Assembly: GCF_014170335.1 (NCBI RefSeq)
Contig: NZ_LZZS01000006.1
Span: forward strand, 1 to 64,000
Length of the DNA: 64,000 bases
Reading direction: 5' to 3'
DNA from: Achromobacter sp. UMC46
GTDB taxonomy: Bacteria; Pseudomonadota; Gammaproteobacteria; Burkholderiales; Burkholderiaceae_B
In this document: in pieces, positions 50,093 to 58,912 of the stretch
Numbering within the stretch: the stretch's first letter is position 1
How the letters are laid out: each line of letters starts with the position of its first letter
Translations under genes and position numbers: made by a program
The notes under the pieces: model-generated
What the model was told of the DNA's origin: nothing
Database searches by the model: none
The model's input: only the letters and a program-made list of their open reading frames with translations

Positions 50093-52158
50093 AGACGGCG
50101 ACCCTCATCGACTTGCCAGTTTCCATCCAGACCGGTCGTGCGGGTGCGGTAGTCCACCGGCACGCGCTTGTCGGTCAGGTTCATCACCGCCAGGCGGAAG
50201 GTGACGTGCGAGTTCAGCTCATAGCTGCCGCCCAGGTCGAACGTGGTGGCGCCGGGCCGCCGGCGCGTCGTCGCCGACACGTTGCGGTAGTTGGCCCAGT
50301 ACTGCTCGCTTTGCACATTCGCCGACGCGTACAGCGACAAGGCGTCCGACGCCCGCCAGTCCGCCCGCACGTTCAGCACATGGCGCGGCGTGCGGTCCAG
50401 CGGCTGCCCCTGCAACGACGTGCCGTCATAGGCCACTTCGTCATTCGATTTCCGCTTGGATTGCGTGTAGGTGTAGTTGCCGGTCAGCGTGACCGTGCGC
50501 GACAGCGGCAAGGTCAGGCTGGTCTCGGCGCCACGCAACGTGGCACGCCCGATATTGCCCCATTCGTAGGTGGCGCCCGAGGTGCCCGCGCAGCCGGTGA
50601 CGCACTGGCTGTAGATCTTGTTCTTGAATTCGTTGTTGAACAGCGTGACCCCGGCCGCATATCGGTCGTCGTCCTGATAATGCAGGCCGATTTCCGTGCT
50701 GGTGCTGGTTTCGGGCTTCAGGTCAGGATTGCCGGCGATGCTGCCGCGCGGTGCGCCCACGGCGCCGCCGGTCGCCTGGATATAGTCCGCCGAACTCTGG
50801 CGCAGTTCAGGCGCGCGGAACGCGCGCGACACGCCGCCCTTGAGCGTCCAGGCGTCCGACAGGTGATAGACGGCGTACCCGCGCGGACTCCAATGCTGGC
50901 CATACCGTTCGTGGTCGTCCAGCCGGACGCCGCCAGTCAGCGACAGGTTATCGGTCACGGCCCATTCGTCTTCGCCGAACAAGGCCCAGGACCGTGTGCT
51001 CAAGCCCGACACGATATTGCGCGCCGTGGTCGAGGCGGCCTCCTTGTCGGTGCCGTACAGGCGCGTGTCGATGTACTGTCCGCCCACCTTCAGCATGTTG
51101 CCGGGCAGGGGCAGCGTCAACGTCGCGTCCAGCGTGGTGTTGACCAGCCGCGTGTCCGGGTATGACGTCGTGTCCTTGTCCCCGATCGTGTTGCTGGCCT
51201 TGCCCTCTTCGCGCTGCAGCGACACATTGGTCGTGCCGAAATTCCAACGGCCTTCATGCGAGACCGAATAGTGCGTATGGCGGTTCTTCAGGCTGTAGTC
51301 GCCCGTATCGGTCGCCGCCAACGACTTGCCCACGGTGCCGTAGCGGTTGTATTCGTCCTGCCCCGCTTCCAGCTGGATGTCCTGGTCTTTCGTGGGCGTG
51401 AGCGTCAGCCTTGCGGTCAGCCCGCGATCGCGGATGCCATACGAGCCGTCCACCACATCGGCTTGCGTCCGCTGGTTGGACTTGCCGAACAGCTGCAAGC
51501 CCAGCTTCTCTTGCTTGATCGGGCCCGCCAGGTAGAAATCCGCCTGCCGGCTGTTGCCCAGCTCGCTGTGCTGCTGCAAGGTGGCGCCCAGGTTGATCTC
51601 GCCGGTCCACGCCTGCGGCACCTTGCGCGTGATGATGTTGACCACCCCGCCGATCGCGTCGGAACCGTACAGCGACGACATCGGGCCCCGCACGACTTCG
51701 ATCCGCTCGATGGCGGCCAGCGGCGGAATCTGGCTGGCCTGCACCATGCCCAGCTCTTCGCGGTTCAGCATTTCACGCGTGCCCTGGCGCTTGCCGTCCA
51801 CCAGGATCAAGGTGTATTTGCCCGGCATGCCGCGGATGGAGATGTCCTGCTTGTTGGCATTGGCGCCGACGATGCTGACGCCTTCGACGTTGCGCAACGC
51901 GTCCTGCAGCGTATTGAAGGGCTGCCTGGCCAGGTCTTCGTGCGTCAGCACGGTGATGCTGGCGGGCGCGTCGGCAATGGATTGGTCATAGCCGCTGGCG
52001 GTCACGACCACGGGGGAAAGGGATTGCACGGGGCTTGCGGCGGCCTCGCCCGACGGCGGGGCGGTCTGCGCCTGGACGGCGCCAGTCATCCCGGCGATGG
52101 CCAGGGCCATCATCATCCAGGGCCGGCGGAGGACGAAGACGGCGGGACTTTGGGTCAT
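50065..52158 (-). CDS. TonB-dependent siderophore receptor
   Basis: The protein is about 697 residues from ATG 52158. It has a signal peptide ending VQAQ, a plug domain (SITVLTHEDLARQPFNTLQD, RGMPGKYTLILVDGKRQG, VRGPMSSLYGSDAIGGVVNI, quoted in part) and a 22-strand barrel ending LWLNTSVSF with a terminal Phe. It resembles FepA/CirA/BfrA-type catecholate receptors. ATG 52176 and 52182 are alternative starts; none has a good ribosome-binding site, and a Fur-box-like palindrome overlaps the region, which favours 52158. It is divergent from an AraC-type regulator. Confidence 0.93.
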   Translation of the reverse strand: MTQSPAVFVLRRPWMMMALAIAGMTGAVQAQTAPPSGEAAASPVQSLSPVVVTASGYDQSIADAPASITVLTHEDLARQPFNTLQDALRNVEGVSIVGANANKQDISIRGMPGKYTLILVDGKRQGTREMLNREELGMVQASQIPPLAAIERIEVVRGPMSSLYGSDAIGGVVNIITRKVPQAWTGEINLGATLQQHSELGNSRQADFYLAGPIKQEKLGLQLFGKSNQRTQADVVDGSYGIRDRGLTARLTLTPTKDQDIQLEAGQDEYNRYGTVGKSLAATDTGDYSLKNRHTHYSVSHEGRWNFGTTNVSLQREEGKASNTIGDKDTTSYPDTRLVNTTLDATLTLPLPGNMLKVGGQYIDTRLYGTDKEAASTTARNIVSGLSTRSWALFGEDEWAVTDNLSLTGGVRLDDHERYGQHWSPRGYAVYHLSDAWTLKGGVSRAFRAPELRQSSADYIQATGGAVGAPRGSIAGNPDLKPETSTSTEIGLHYQDDDRYAAGVTLFNNEFKNKIYSQCVTGCAGTSGATYEWGNIGRATLRGAETSLTLPLSRTVTLTGNYTYTQSKRKSNDEVAYDGTSLQGQPLDRTPRHVLNVRADWRASDALSLYASANVQSEQYWANYRNVSATTRRRPGATTFDLGGSYELNSHVTFRLAVMNLTDKRVPVDYRTRTTGLDGNWQVDEGRRLWLNTSVSF

Positions 52159-52175
52159 AATGGTACTGATTCTCA
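52157..52175 (-). promoter_or_regulatory. Fur-box-like sequence at the receptor start
   Basis: TGAGAATCAGTACCATTAT, read on the - strand, is close to the Fur consensus (repeats of GATAAT). It overlaps the proposed receptor start codon region, consistent with iron repression. The match is partial. Confidence 0.5.
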
Positions 52176-52315
52176 TGGTCATTTGGAAATTTTGCCCATG
52201 ATTCCACGGAAATCGGGCAGGCATGTTTGCGCAAAGCGCCAGATGCTTTGCGGCAGCGGGCAGCGGGCCGCCCGCACGCAACGCGTGCGCGGCGCAGGTA
52301 TTTTTTGGAGCAGCA

Positions 52316-53374
52316 ATGGCGGGGCCGCGAAAACGGGCGGAAATGGCGGGCGGGATCTCATCCGCTCAATTGCGGGCGGCAGGGACGCACGTAGGCGGAT
52401 CGCACGATATCGAGTCCCGCCACGGCGCGGGCGCGAAGACCCCGCTGGAAGGCAGCTTCCAGGTATTGCCGATACGGCCCGGCCTGATGCTGCGGCGCGC
52501 GGACGTGCGGGACTGCGGCGACAACGTGGTGCGTTCGACGCTCACGCCCGGCTTGAAATTGATCGTGCTGGAGCAAGGCGACGTCGAGCTGGAATTCGGC
52601 CATCACCATTTGCGCCTCAAGGGGCCCGCGCCCGGCGAAGGGCTGCAGGCGCGCCTGCTGATGCTGACGGCGCCCGCCAGCTTCATGCGGCGGGCGGCGC
52701 GCAACCACCGCGAACGCTCGATCACGCTGACGGTCGCGCCGCAATGGCTGCAAGACGGCGGACTGGCCGCTGGCGGATCCGCTCCGGACGCCGTCGACAC
52801 CTCGGCCATCCAGTCCTTCCTGCAGACGCATCTGGCGCTGCATGCCTGGACGTTGACGCCGCGCGGCGTCACGCTGGCGCAACGCATCGCGCGCCCTCCC
52901 GCCCACGAAGACGGGGTGGACCGTCTGATGCTGGAATGCCGCTGCCTGGCGTTGCTGGGCGAGGGGTTGCGCCACGTGGCTCTGGCTGCGGCCACGGCGG
53001 GGGCAGCGGTGGGTCAAGGCGCCAGCGCGCCCGCCCCCCGCATCGAGCCGCGCCACGCGGCACGCCTGCTGGACCTGCGTGCCCGCATCGACGCCGGAAA
53101 AATTACCGGCCCCGGGCGCCTGGCCGACCTGACCGCCCAAACCGGCTTGGGCGTGCGGGCGCTGCAGCAGGGATTCCAGGCGCTGACCGGATCATCGGCC
53201 GTCGAGTATCTGCGGGAACAACGGCTGAAAGCCGCCCAGCGCGCGTTGGTGAGCCAAGGCGTCAGCGTGGCCCAGGCCGCCGCGACGGCCGGCTATTCCA
53301 GCGCCGCGAACTTCGCCACCGCGTTCAAGCGCCTGTTCGGCGTGTCGCCCCGCGATGCGCGGATGCACGGGTGA
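52316..53374 (+). CDS. AraC-family regulator of siderophore uptake (PchR-like)
   Basis: The 352-residue protein has a variable N-terminal ligand-binding domain (about 40-230) and a C-terminal AraC DNA-binding domain with two HTHs (LADLTAQTGLGVRALQQGFQ and QAAATAGYSSAANFATAFKRLFGVSPRDAR, quoted in part). Divergence from the TonB-dependent receptor fits PchR/AlcR-type regulators that respond to the cognate siderophore. ATG 52316 was chosen for GGAG 5 nt upstream. An upstream in-frame start at 52223 has no such site. Confidence 0.88.
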   Translation: MAGPRKRAEMAGGISSAQLRAAGTHVGGSHDIESRHGAGAKTPLEGSFQVLPIRPGLMLRRADVRDCGDNVVRSTLTPGLKLIVLEQGDVELEFGHHHLRLKGPAPGEGLQARLLMLTAPASFMRRAARNHRERSITLTVAPQWLQDGGLAAGGSAPDAVDTSAIQSFLQTHLALHAWTLTPRGVTLAQRIARPPAHEDGVDRLMLECRCLALLGEGLRHVALAAATAGAAVGQGASAPAPRIEPRHAARLLDLRARIDAGKITGPGRLADLTAQTGLGVRALQQGFQALTGSSAVEYLREQRLKAAQRALVSQGVSVAQAAATAGYSSAANFATAFKRLFGVSPRDARMHG

Positions 53375-53380
53375 TCCGGC

Positions 53381-53399
53381 CTATACCCTTCGGGTATAG
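53381..53399. promoter_or_regulatory. GntR-type palindrome before the regulator gene
   Basis: CTATACCC-TTC-GGGTATAG is a perfect 8-bp palindrome with a 3-nt spacer, 39 bp upstream of the GntR ATG. GntR/FCD regulators often bind TATAC/GTATA half-sites of this kind. A terminator for the upstream araC gene is an alternative. Confidence 0.5.
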
Positions 53400-53437
53400 T
53401 CTGGATCTCTTTGCGCCCTCAGGAATCCTGCGCCACC

Positions 53438-54127
53438 ATGACCAGCGCCCGCGACCTTGTCTATGGGGAACTCCGCCGACGGCTGATGTCCGGCGTGTTC
53501 CTGCCTGGCGAGCACCTGCGCGAAGAGCACATCGCGGCCGAGCTTTCCGTCAGCCGCACGCCGGTGCGCAGCGCGATCGAACGGCTGATCACCGATGGCC
53601 TGGTCAAACGCGAAGGGCGGCGCGGCGCGGTGGTGCTGGGTTGGGTGGACCGCGACATCAACGAGGCGTTCGAACTGCGCCTGCTGCTTGAACCCTATGC
53701 CGCGCGCAGCGCCGCGGAACGCGCCACGCCCGAACAGATCGACCACCTTGAGCAGATCAACCAGCGCATGCTGGCCGCCATCCTTTCCGACGACACCGAC
53801 CGCGTGGCGCGGGTCCAGCACTGCAACAACCTCTTCCACCATGCCTTGCTGGACGCGGCGCAATCCGCGCGGGTGCGCACGATGGTGGAGAACCTGCTGG
53901 ACATGCCGATCATCATCGGCTCGTTCTACTTCTACACGCATGACGACATGCTGCGCAGCGTGGAGCACCATCGCCAGATCATCGCCGCGTTGCGCGCCCG
54001 CGATCCGGGATGCGCCGACATCGCCATGCGCTTTCACCTGACCACGACGCACCTGCTGTTCCGCAGCCAGCGCAAGCCGCCGGCCGATCCGTCGGCCGAT
54101 ACTCGGGCCGACACCCCGGCCGCCTGA
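53438..54127 (+). CDS. GntR-family regulator (FCD subfamily)
   Basis: The 229-residue protein has a winged-helix GntR domain (about 5-70, LREEHIAAELSVSRTPVRSA) and an all-helical FCD ligand-binding domain (about 80-215) with His-rich positions (FHHALLDAA, EHHRQIIAAL) that commonly coordinate metal. FCD regulators sense organic acids. It stands beside a Bug/RraA-type operon on the opposite strand and could control it. ATG 53438 follows a weak AGGA. Confidence 0.85.
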   Translation: MTSARDLVYGELRRRLMSGVFLPGEHLREEHIAAELSVSRTPVRSAIERLITDGLVKREGRRGAVVLGWVDRDINEAFELRLLLEPYAARSAAERATPEQIDHLEQINQRMLAAILSDDTDRVARVQHCNNLFHHALLDAAQSARVRTMVENLLDMPIIIGSFYFYTHDDMLRSVEHHRQIIAALRARDPGCADIAMRFHLTTTHLLFRSQRKPPADPSADTRADTPAA

Positions 54128-54167
54128 TGCCCGCCGCGGCGTTCAGCCTTACCCTTTATCCGCTTTC

Positions 54168-54530
54168 ATGTATTCGCCCCAGATCCTCGTCGCCCTTTTC
54201 GTCCTGCTGCTGGCCGTGGCCATTCCGCTGGTCACGGTAGCCGTCCACCTTGCGCAGCTGTTGCGCTGGTCGTTCCACGCCGACCCCGCCACACGGGGCG
54301 AGCGCCCGCATTTCACGGGGCCCATGCTGGCCCTGCTGTTCAGCGTGCTGGCGGCCAGCGACTTCACGTCTTACGAGCCGATGCGGACCATCGCGGAACT
54401 GAATCCGGTGCCGATGGCCGCGCGCGCCTACTTCACAGTGGCCATGCTGGTGCTGGCGGTGCTGTCCTGGGCGTACGGCGGCGCAGTCAAGGACCGGATC
54501 CTGCGCCACCTGGGAATCGTCAAAACCTGA
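54168..54530 (+). CDS. Small membrane protein of unknown function
   Basis: The 120-residue protein has three predicted TM helices: about 8-30, 51-68 and 88-107. I do not recognise a family. A charged loop (RWSFHADPATRGERPH) joins TM1 and TM2. It follows the GntR gene by 40 bp in the same direction and may be co-transcribed. Confidence 0.6.
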   Translation: MYSPQILVALFVLLLAVAIPLVTVAVHLAQLLRWSFHADPATRGERPHFTGPMLALLFSVLAASDFTSYEPMRTIAELNPVPMAARAYFTVAMLVLAVLSWAYGGAVKDRILRHLGIVKT

Positions 54531-54535
54531 CGGCA

Positions 54536-54553
54536 GCGCCGCGGGCGCGGCGC
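54536..54553. terminator. GC-rich hairpin between convergent genes
   Basis: GCGCCGCG-GG-CGCGGCGC is a perfect 8-bp inverted repeat between the small membrane protein and the RraA-like gene. No T-tract follows. Confidence 0.4.
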
Positions 54554-54560
54554 CGCGGGC

Positions 54561-55229
54561 TCAAGGCTTCCAGCCCTGCGCCTTCAGCCGGGCATCGATC
54601 CACGAGGTATCCAGCGTGCCGGCGGCGATCTGCGCCAGCATCTGTTCTTCGACCGCGTGCTTGGCCGACGCGGCCTCATACAACGCGGGCACCAGGTCAT
54701 ACGGCAAGGACAGCAAGCCGTCTTCGTCGCCCAGGATCAGGTCGCCCGGTTCGATCGTCATGCCGTCCAGCGCAATGACGCCGTTGATCTCGCCCGGACC
54801 ATCCTTGTAGGGGCCCCGGTGCGTCACACCGGCCGCGTACACCGGGAACGAGCCGCGCCGGATGGTGCCGCTGTCGCGGATGGCGCCGTTGATCACGATG
54901 CCGGCCAGGCCGCGCGTCTGCGCATAGGTCGTCATGATTTCGCCGATGATGGCGTTGGTGAGGTCGCCGCCAGCGTCCACCACCACCACATCGCCGGGCT
55001 GCGCCAGTTCCAGCGCCTTGTGCACCAGCAGGTTGTCGCCCGGGCGCGAGCGCACCGTCAGGGCGGGGCCCGCCAGCGGATGGCCGTCATGCATGGGCCG
55101 CAGGCGCGCGCCGCCCGCCGTCATGCGCGACATGCAGTCGCTGATGTTGGCGACGGGGATGCGGCGGAATTTCTCGACGAACTCGCTCGAGACCGCGCGC
55201 TTGCGCGGATGGATGTCAAAACCGGTCAT
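54561..55229 (-). CDS. RraA-family protein (HMG/OAA aldolase-like)
   Basis: The 222-residue protein has the RraA/DlpA fold, with the conserved metal- and substrate-binding segments GDVVVVDAGGD and GIVINGAIRDSGTI, and motif GDLILGDEDGL. Several family members are 4-hydroxy-4-methyl-2-oxoglutarate/4-carboxy-4-hydroxy-2-oxoadipate aldolases; the name RraA (RNase E inhibitor) is misleading for such operons. It is the last gene of an operon with a Bug protein and an oxidoreductase, so a catabolic lyase role is more likely. Confidence 0.85.
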   Translation of the reverse strand: MTGFDIHPRKRAVSSEFVEKFRRIPVANISDCMSRMTAGGARLRPMHDGHPLAGPALTVRSRPGDNLLVHKALELAQPGDVVVVDAGGDLTNAIIGEIMTTYAQTRGLAGIVINGAIRDSGTIRRGSFPVYAAGVTHRGPYKDGPGEINGVIALDGMTIEPGDLILGDEDGLLSLPYDLVPALYEAASAKHAVEEQMLAQIAAGTLDTSWIDARLKAQGWKP

Positions 55230-55268
55230 TCGGGTGCTCCTGGTGCGTTGCCTGGGGATCTGAAAGGA

Positions 55269-56234
55269 TCATTGTTTCGGGATGCCCGCTTCCTGCACGA
55301 CCTTGCCGAAGATGTCGTGGTCAGTACGGTGGCGCTTGCCCAGATCCGCCGGCGTGCCCGTCATGACGCTGTAGCCGGAGTCTTCCAGCTTCTTCACGAC
55401 GTCGGGCTGCGCCTGCGATTTGTTCAACGCCTGGTTCAGGGTGGCGACCACGTCGTCCGGCGTCTTGCCGGGCGCCATCAGCCCCCACCAGATCGTCTGG
55501 TTGATGGTCTTGAAACCGCTTTCGGCGAAGGTCGGCACATCGGGCAAAGCGGGCGAACGTTCGTCCGCCACCACGGCCAGCGCGCGGACCTTGCCGCCGC
55601 GGATCTGCGGCAACAGCGACGCCACGGAACCCGTGTAGAGGTCGATGCGGCCGCTGGCCAGATCCGGGAATGCCTGCGACCAGCCGCGATACGGCACGTG
55701 CATCAGTTCCATGCCTGCCGCCTTGCGCCACAGATGGCCGATCAGGTCGCCGCTGCCGCCGATGCCGGGGATGCCCAACGACACCTGGCCCGGCCGCGCC
55801 TTCGCGGCCTTGACCACGTCGTCCAGCGTCTTGTAGGGAGAGTCCGGCACCACCACGAACACGCTTGGCGACGAGGCCACAAGGCCCACCGGCTTGAAGT
55901 CCTTGAAGGTGTCGTAGCTGAGCTTGTTGTACAGCCACGGGTTCAGCACGATGTTGTCCGTCTGCGCCATGACCAGCGTGTGGCCGTCGGGTTTGGCGCG
56001 CGCCGTGGCGTCAAGCGCCAGGTTGCCGCCCGCGCCCGGTTTGTTCTCGACCACGATGTTCCAGCCCGTGTCCTGCGCGATGGCCGAGCCGATCATTCGA
56101 GTCAAGGTGTCGGTTCCCCCGCCCGGCGGAAACGGAGAGATCAGCGTGATGGGGGCCGAGCCCATATCGGCCGCGCTGGCCACGGCGCAGGACGCCAGCA
56201 GCGCCGACGCCAGCAGAGTCTTTACGGATGTCAT
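55269..56234 (-). CDS. Bug-family tripartite-type solute-binding protein
   Basis: The 321-residue protein has a signal peptide (ending SAADM region) and Bug/TctC motifs: FPPGGGTDTLTRM, VENKPGAGGNLALDA, NQTIWWGLMAPGKTP. Bug proteins bind carboxylates or aromatic acids in the periplasm for a TctAB-type importer, but no membrane components are adjacent. ATG 56234 has AGGAAG upstream. It sits between the oxidoreductase and RraA-like genes in one operon, which suggests it delivers their substrate. Confidence 0.93.
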   Translation of the reverse strand: MTSVKTLLASALLASCAVASAADMGSAPITLISPFPPGGGTDTLTRMIGSAIAQDTGWNIVVENKPGAGGNLALDATARAKPDGHTLVMAQTDNIVLNPWLYNKLSYDTFKDFKPVGLVASSPSVFVVVPDSPYKTLDDVVKAAKARPGQVSLGIPGIGGSGDLIGHLWRKAAGMELMHVPYRGWSQAFPDLASGRIDLYTGSVASLLPQIRGGKVRALAVVADERSPALPDVPTFAESGFKTINQTIWWGLMAPGKTPDDVVATLNQALNKSQAQPDVVKKLEDSGYSVMTGTPADLGKRHRTDHDIFGKVVQEAGIPKQ

Positions 56235-56293
56235 TGTCTTCCTCACATGTATTTGGAATAGGCGCGGCCCTCTGCGGGGCCGCGCTGCGCGAA

Positions 56294-57175
56294 TCAGGAT
56301 TGGCGCGCCAGGGGCGTCAGCCATGCCAGCCGGTCCGCGACGGAATCGGGAACATTGAACGAACCGGCGTCGCGCGCCGCTTCGATGCCCTTGGCGGTGC
56401 GGGCGAAGAGCCGTTCGACCCCGTCCAGCACCAGCGGCTGCAAACCGGCTTCGACCAGTTGCTCGCGCGCTTCACGCACCTCGGCCAGGCGGCGCGGCGC
56501 GTGCAGCACATGCGAACGCACGAACGAATCGACGAATGTCGTCAGCGGCGTCCGGTCCATGTCGGACAGGACTTCATACAGCGACGCCCGCAGGCCCATG
56601 CTTTCAGCGGCGACCAGGCATTCGACGGCCAGGCTTTCCATGCCTTTGGTCAGGATGCTGCGCAACAGCTTGAGGCGGACGGCATCGCCAGCCTGCCCTT
56701 CGATCGCCTGCGCGGGCGCGCCGCAGCCCAGCGCGAAGGCCGCCACGGCGGGTGCGCCCGTGCCGGCGCACAGCAGCGGCGTGCGTGCGCCCAGCAACGC
56801 GATGGCGCCCATGATCGCGACATCGGTGAAGGGCACGTCGCGTTGCGCGGCGATGTCGGCGGCGGCACGCATGTCGGCCGCGCTCGCGGTCGTGAAATCG
56901 GCATACGACGCGTCGGCGCGCAGATGCGGCAGCGCCTGGCCGGCGACCTTCAGCGCCGCGTGGCCGAAGACTGCCGACACCACGAGGTCCGCTTGCGCCA
57001 GCCACGGGCCGGGTTCGCCATGCAACGCGCTGCCGTGCGAGGCGGCTCGCGCCTGCATCTCGGCGTCTTGGCGCAATTCGCAGATGCCGACGATCGAATG
57101 CCCGCCAGCCACCCACGCCTGCGCATAGCAGTCGCCCACTTCCCCACATCCAATCAGAGCTATTTTCATGTTCAT
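56294..57175 (-). CDS. NAD(P)-binding oxidoreductase, DUF1932/6PGDH-like
   Basis: The 293-residue protein has an N-terminal Rossmann NAD(P)-binding motif (ALIGCGEVG) and a 6-phosphogluconate-dehydrogenase-like fold with the helical DUF1932 C-terminus (about 185-280). Such enzymes oxidise hydroxy acids. It heads the operon with Bug and RraA-like genes. Its ATG lies downstream of an AT-rich stretch without a Shine-Dalgarno sequence, so a weak or leaderless start is possible. Confidence 0.85.
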   Translation of the reverse strand: MNMKIALIGCGEVGDCYAQAWVAGGHSIVGICELRQDAEMQARAASHGSALHGEPGPWLAQADLVVSAVFGHAALKVAGQALPHLRADASYADFTTASAADMRAAADIAAQRDVPFTDVAIMGAIALLGARTPLLCAGTGAPAVAAFALGCGAPAQAIEGQAGDAVRLKLLRSILTKGMESLAVECLVAAESMGLRASLYEVLSDMDRTPLTTFVDSFVRSHVLHAPRRLAEVREAREQLVEAGLQPLVLDGVERLFARTAKGIEAARDAGSFNVPDSVADRLAWLTPLARQS

Positions 57176-57512
57176 AAATACAAAAAAAATACAAACATGG
57201 TTATAGCGCGGCAGAAAGGACCCTTATTACTAGGGCAAACCCGGGTATTTACAAGAGAAACTGAACATAAAAAGTACATTCTGGCAATTTTGTTCCGCAG
57301 CCGGCCCCGCACCGCATAGCGGGCCGAGCGGGATGGCACCGCCGTCACTTTCACGCCGATCCGGGCGGTCATCGCGCGCTGCAGGTCAGGCAGGATCACC
57401 CCTGACCGCAGGAATCCTGCAAGCCGCCATCCTGTCGTCAATTGCTGGTAGTCTTGGGCCCAGCCGCGCGGGGCCACCCCGCGCCCGCCTCACCCATTCC
57501 GCGAGCCCCCCT
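57176..57512. promoter_or_regulatory. 337-bp AT-rich divergent intergenic region
   Basis: No gene is supported here. The segment 57176-57300 is distinctly AT-rich against the GC-rich surroundings. On the - strand a TTGTAA/16-bp/TAGTAA pair (about 57222-57253) could be a sigma-70 promoter for the oxidoreductase-Bug-RraA operon. The right half is GC-rich and leads to the DUF1993 gene. Confidence 0.4.
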
Positions 57513-58022
57513 ATGACCACTCCCCTGTACGACGCATCTGTCCCTGTCATCAAGCAAATGCTGTCCGCCCTGTCGGACGTGCTGAAAAAGGCCGAAGCCC
57601 ACGCCACCGACAAGAACATCGACCCGTCCGCCTATCTGGGCGCGCGCCTGTTCCCGGACATGTTCCCGCTGTCGCGCCAGGTGCAGATCGCCGCCGACTT
57701 CGCCAAGGGTATCGCGTCCCGCCTGGCTGGCGCGGAAGTGCCGTCCTGGCCGGATGGCGAACCGACGTTCGCCGAACTGCAGGCCCTGATCGCCAAGACC
57801 CTGGCGCATGTCGGTTCGTTCAAGCCGGAACAGTTCGAACAAAGCGCGTCCCTGGAAATCGTGCTGCGCCCGGGCACGCCGAAAGAAAAGAAGCTGTCGG
57901 GCAGCGCCTACCTGCTGCACTACGGCCTGCCGCAGTTCTTCTTCCACGTGACGACGTCCTACGCGATCCTGCGCCACAACGGCATCGAAGTCGGCAAGCG
58001 CGACTACATGGGCGCGTATTGA
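57513..58022 (+). CDS. DUF1993 family protein
   Basis: The 169-residue protein is alpha-helical with the DUF1993 signature regions: LGARLFPDMFPLSRQVQIAADF (quoted in part as LFPDMFPLSRQ) and LPQFFFHVTTSYAILRHNG. The fold resembles DinB-like four-helix proteins. Function is unknown, and it is cytoplasmic. I started it at MTTPLYDASVPV, which aligns with the family N-terminus. Confidence 0.85.
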   Translation: MTTPLYDASVPVIKQMLSALSDVLKKAEAHATDKNIDPSAYLGARLFPDMFPLSRQVQIAADFAKGIASRLAGAEVPSWPDGEPTFAELQALIAKTLAHVGSFKPEQFEQSASLEIVLRPGTPKEKKLSGSAYLLHYGLPQFFFHVTTSYAILRHNGIEVGKRDYMGAY

Positions 58023-58084
58023 TGCGACATCGGTGCGTGCGGGCCTGACCCCGCACAATTGAAGAAGGCCGCGGCGCTGTTGCC

Positions 58085-58378
58085 GTGGCCGATCAGGTGA
58101 TGGCCTCGGGCGATGCCGCCGAACGCGCGCAGAGGGTCAAAGGGGCACACGCCCGCCGCGAACGGGATGCGGCGATCCGGACGGTCTTTGCCGACCCTGG
58201 CACACGGCACCATGAAGCGGTGGCAGAGGCCGAGCTTGATATCGACTACGCAGGATCTCCCATCGTCATGGGCGATCCGCACGAAGCGCTTTGGCCGGGC
58301 CAGCGGCTGCCTGATCAGATTCCCCTGCAAGGGCATGCCGAAGCGTTGTCGGCGTACGTCGGGCGGTTACAGAATTAG
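58085..58378 (+). pseudogene. C-terminal remnant of a FAD-dependent monooxygenase
   Basis: The 98-codon open segment (open back to 58049) reads like the end of PheA/TfdB-type FAD monooxygenases: EAELDIDYAGSPIV followed by LWPGQRLPDQIPL, the start of their thioredoxin-like C-terminal domain. The FAD-binding and substrate domains are absent, since a stop and the DUF1993 gene lie directly upstream. It is therefore a decayed remnant and not a working gene. Confidence 0.65.
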
Positions 58379-58465
58379 GGGTTTCTCCTGATCCCTGAGC
58401 TGTCGATTCCGGTATCGTCTGTTCGTCGTATCCATACCACCCACTCTATTGAAGGCGGATACACC

Positions 58466-58912
58466 ATGACTACCGGAACCACTACCTTCCACCGCGTCCT
58501 GCGCGCCTCCCCCGACCGCGTCTACCGCGCTTTCCTTGAAGCCGACGCCATTGCGAAATGGCTGCCCCCTTACGGGTTCACCTGCCAGGTCCACCAGCTG
58601 GACGCCAAAGTGGGCGGCCGCCACAAGATGTCGTTCCGCAACTTCTCGACCGGCACCAGCATGGGCTTCGGCGGCGAATACCTGGAACTGGTCCCGTCCG
58701 AAAAGATCCGCTACACGGACCAGTTCGACGACGCGAACCTGCCCGGCCAGATGCAGACCACGATCACCTTGCGCAAGGTCGCCTGCGGCACCGACATCAG
58801 CATCGTGCAAGAAGGCATCCCTGCCGTCATCCCGCCCGAAATGTGCTACCTGGGCTGGCAGGAATCGCTGGCGCAGCTGGCGAAACTGGTCGAACCCGAA
58901 ATCCCCGACTGA
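58466..58912 (+). CDS. SRPBCC (AHSA1) family protein
   Basis: The 148-residue protein has the START-like SRPBCC fold, with the AHSA1 N-terminal motif (RVLRASPDRVYRAFLEADAIAKWLPP, quoted in part) and the C-terminal CYLGWQESLAQLAKLVE helix. It is cytoplasmic; the ligand is unknown, though family members bind hydrophobic small molecules. It follows the monooxygenase remnant and is convergent with the IclR gene. Confidence 0.88.
   Translation: MTTGTTTFHRVLRASPDRVYRAFLEADAIAKWLPPYGFTCQVHQLDAKVGGRHKMSFRNFSTGTSMGFGGEYLELVPSEKIRYTDQFDDANLPGQMQTTITLRKVACGTDISIVQEGIPAVIPPEMCYLGWQESLAQLAKLVEPEIPD

Noticed and set aside
52223-52315. Longer N-terminus for the AraC regulator
   Set aside because: No ribosome-binding site precedes 52223, whereas 52316 has GGAG at correct spacing. 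The extra residues lack family similarity.
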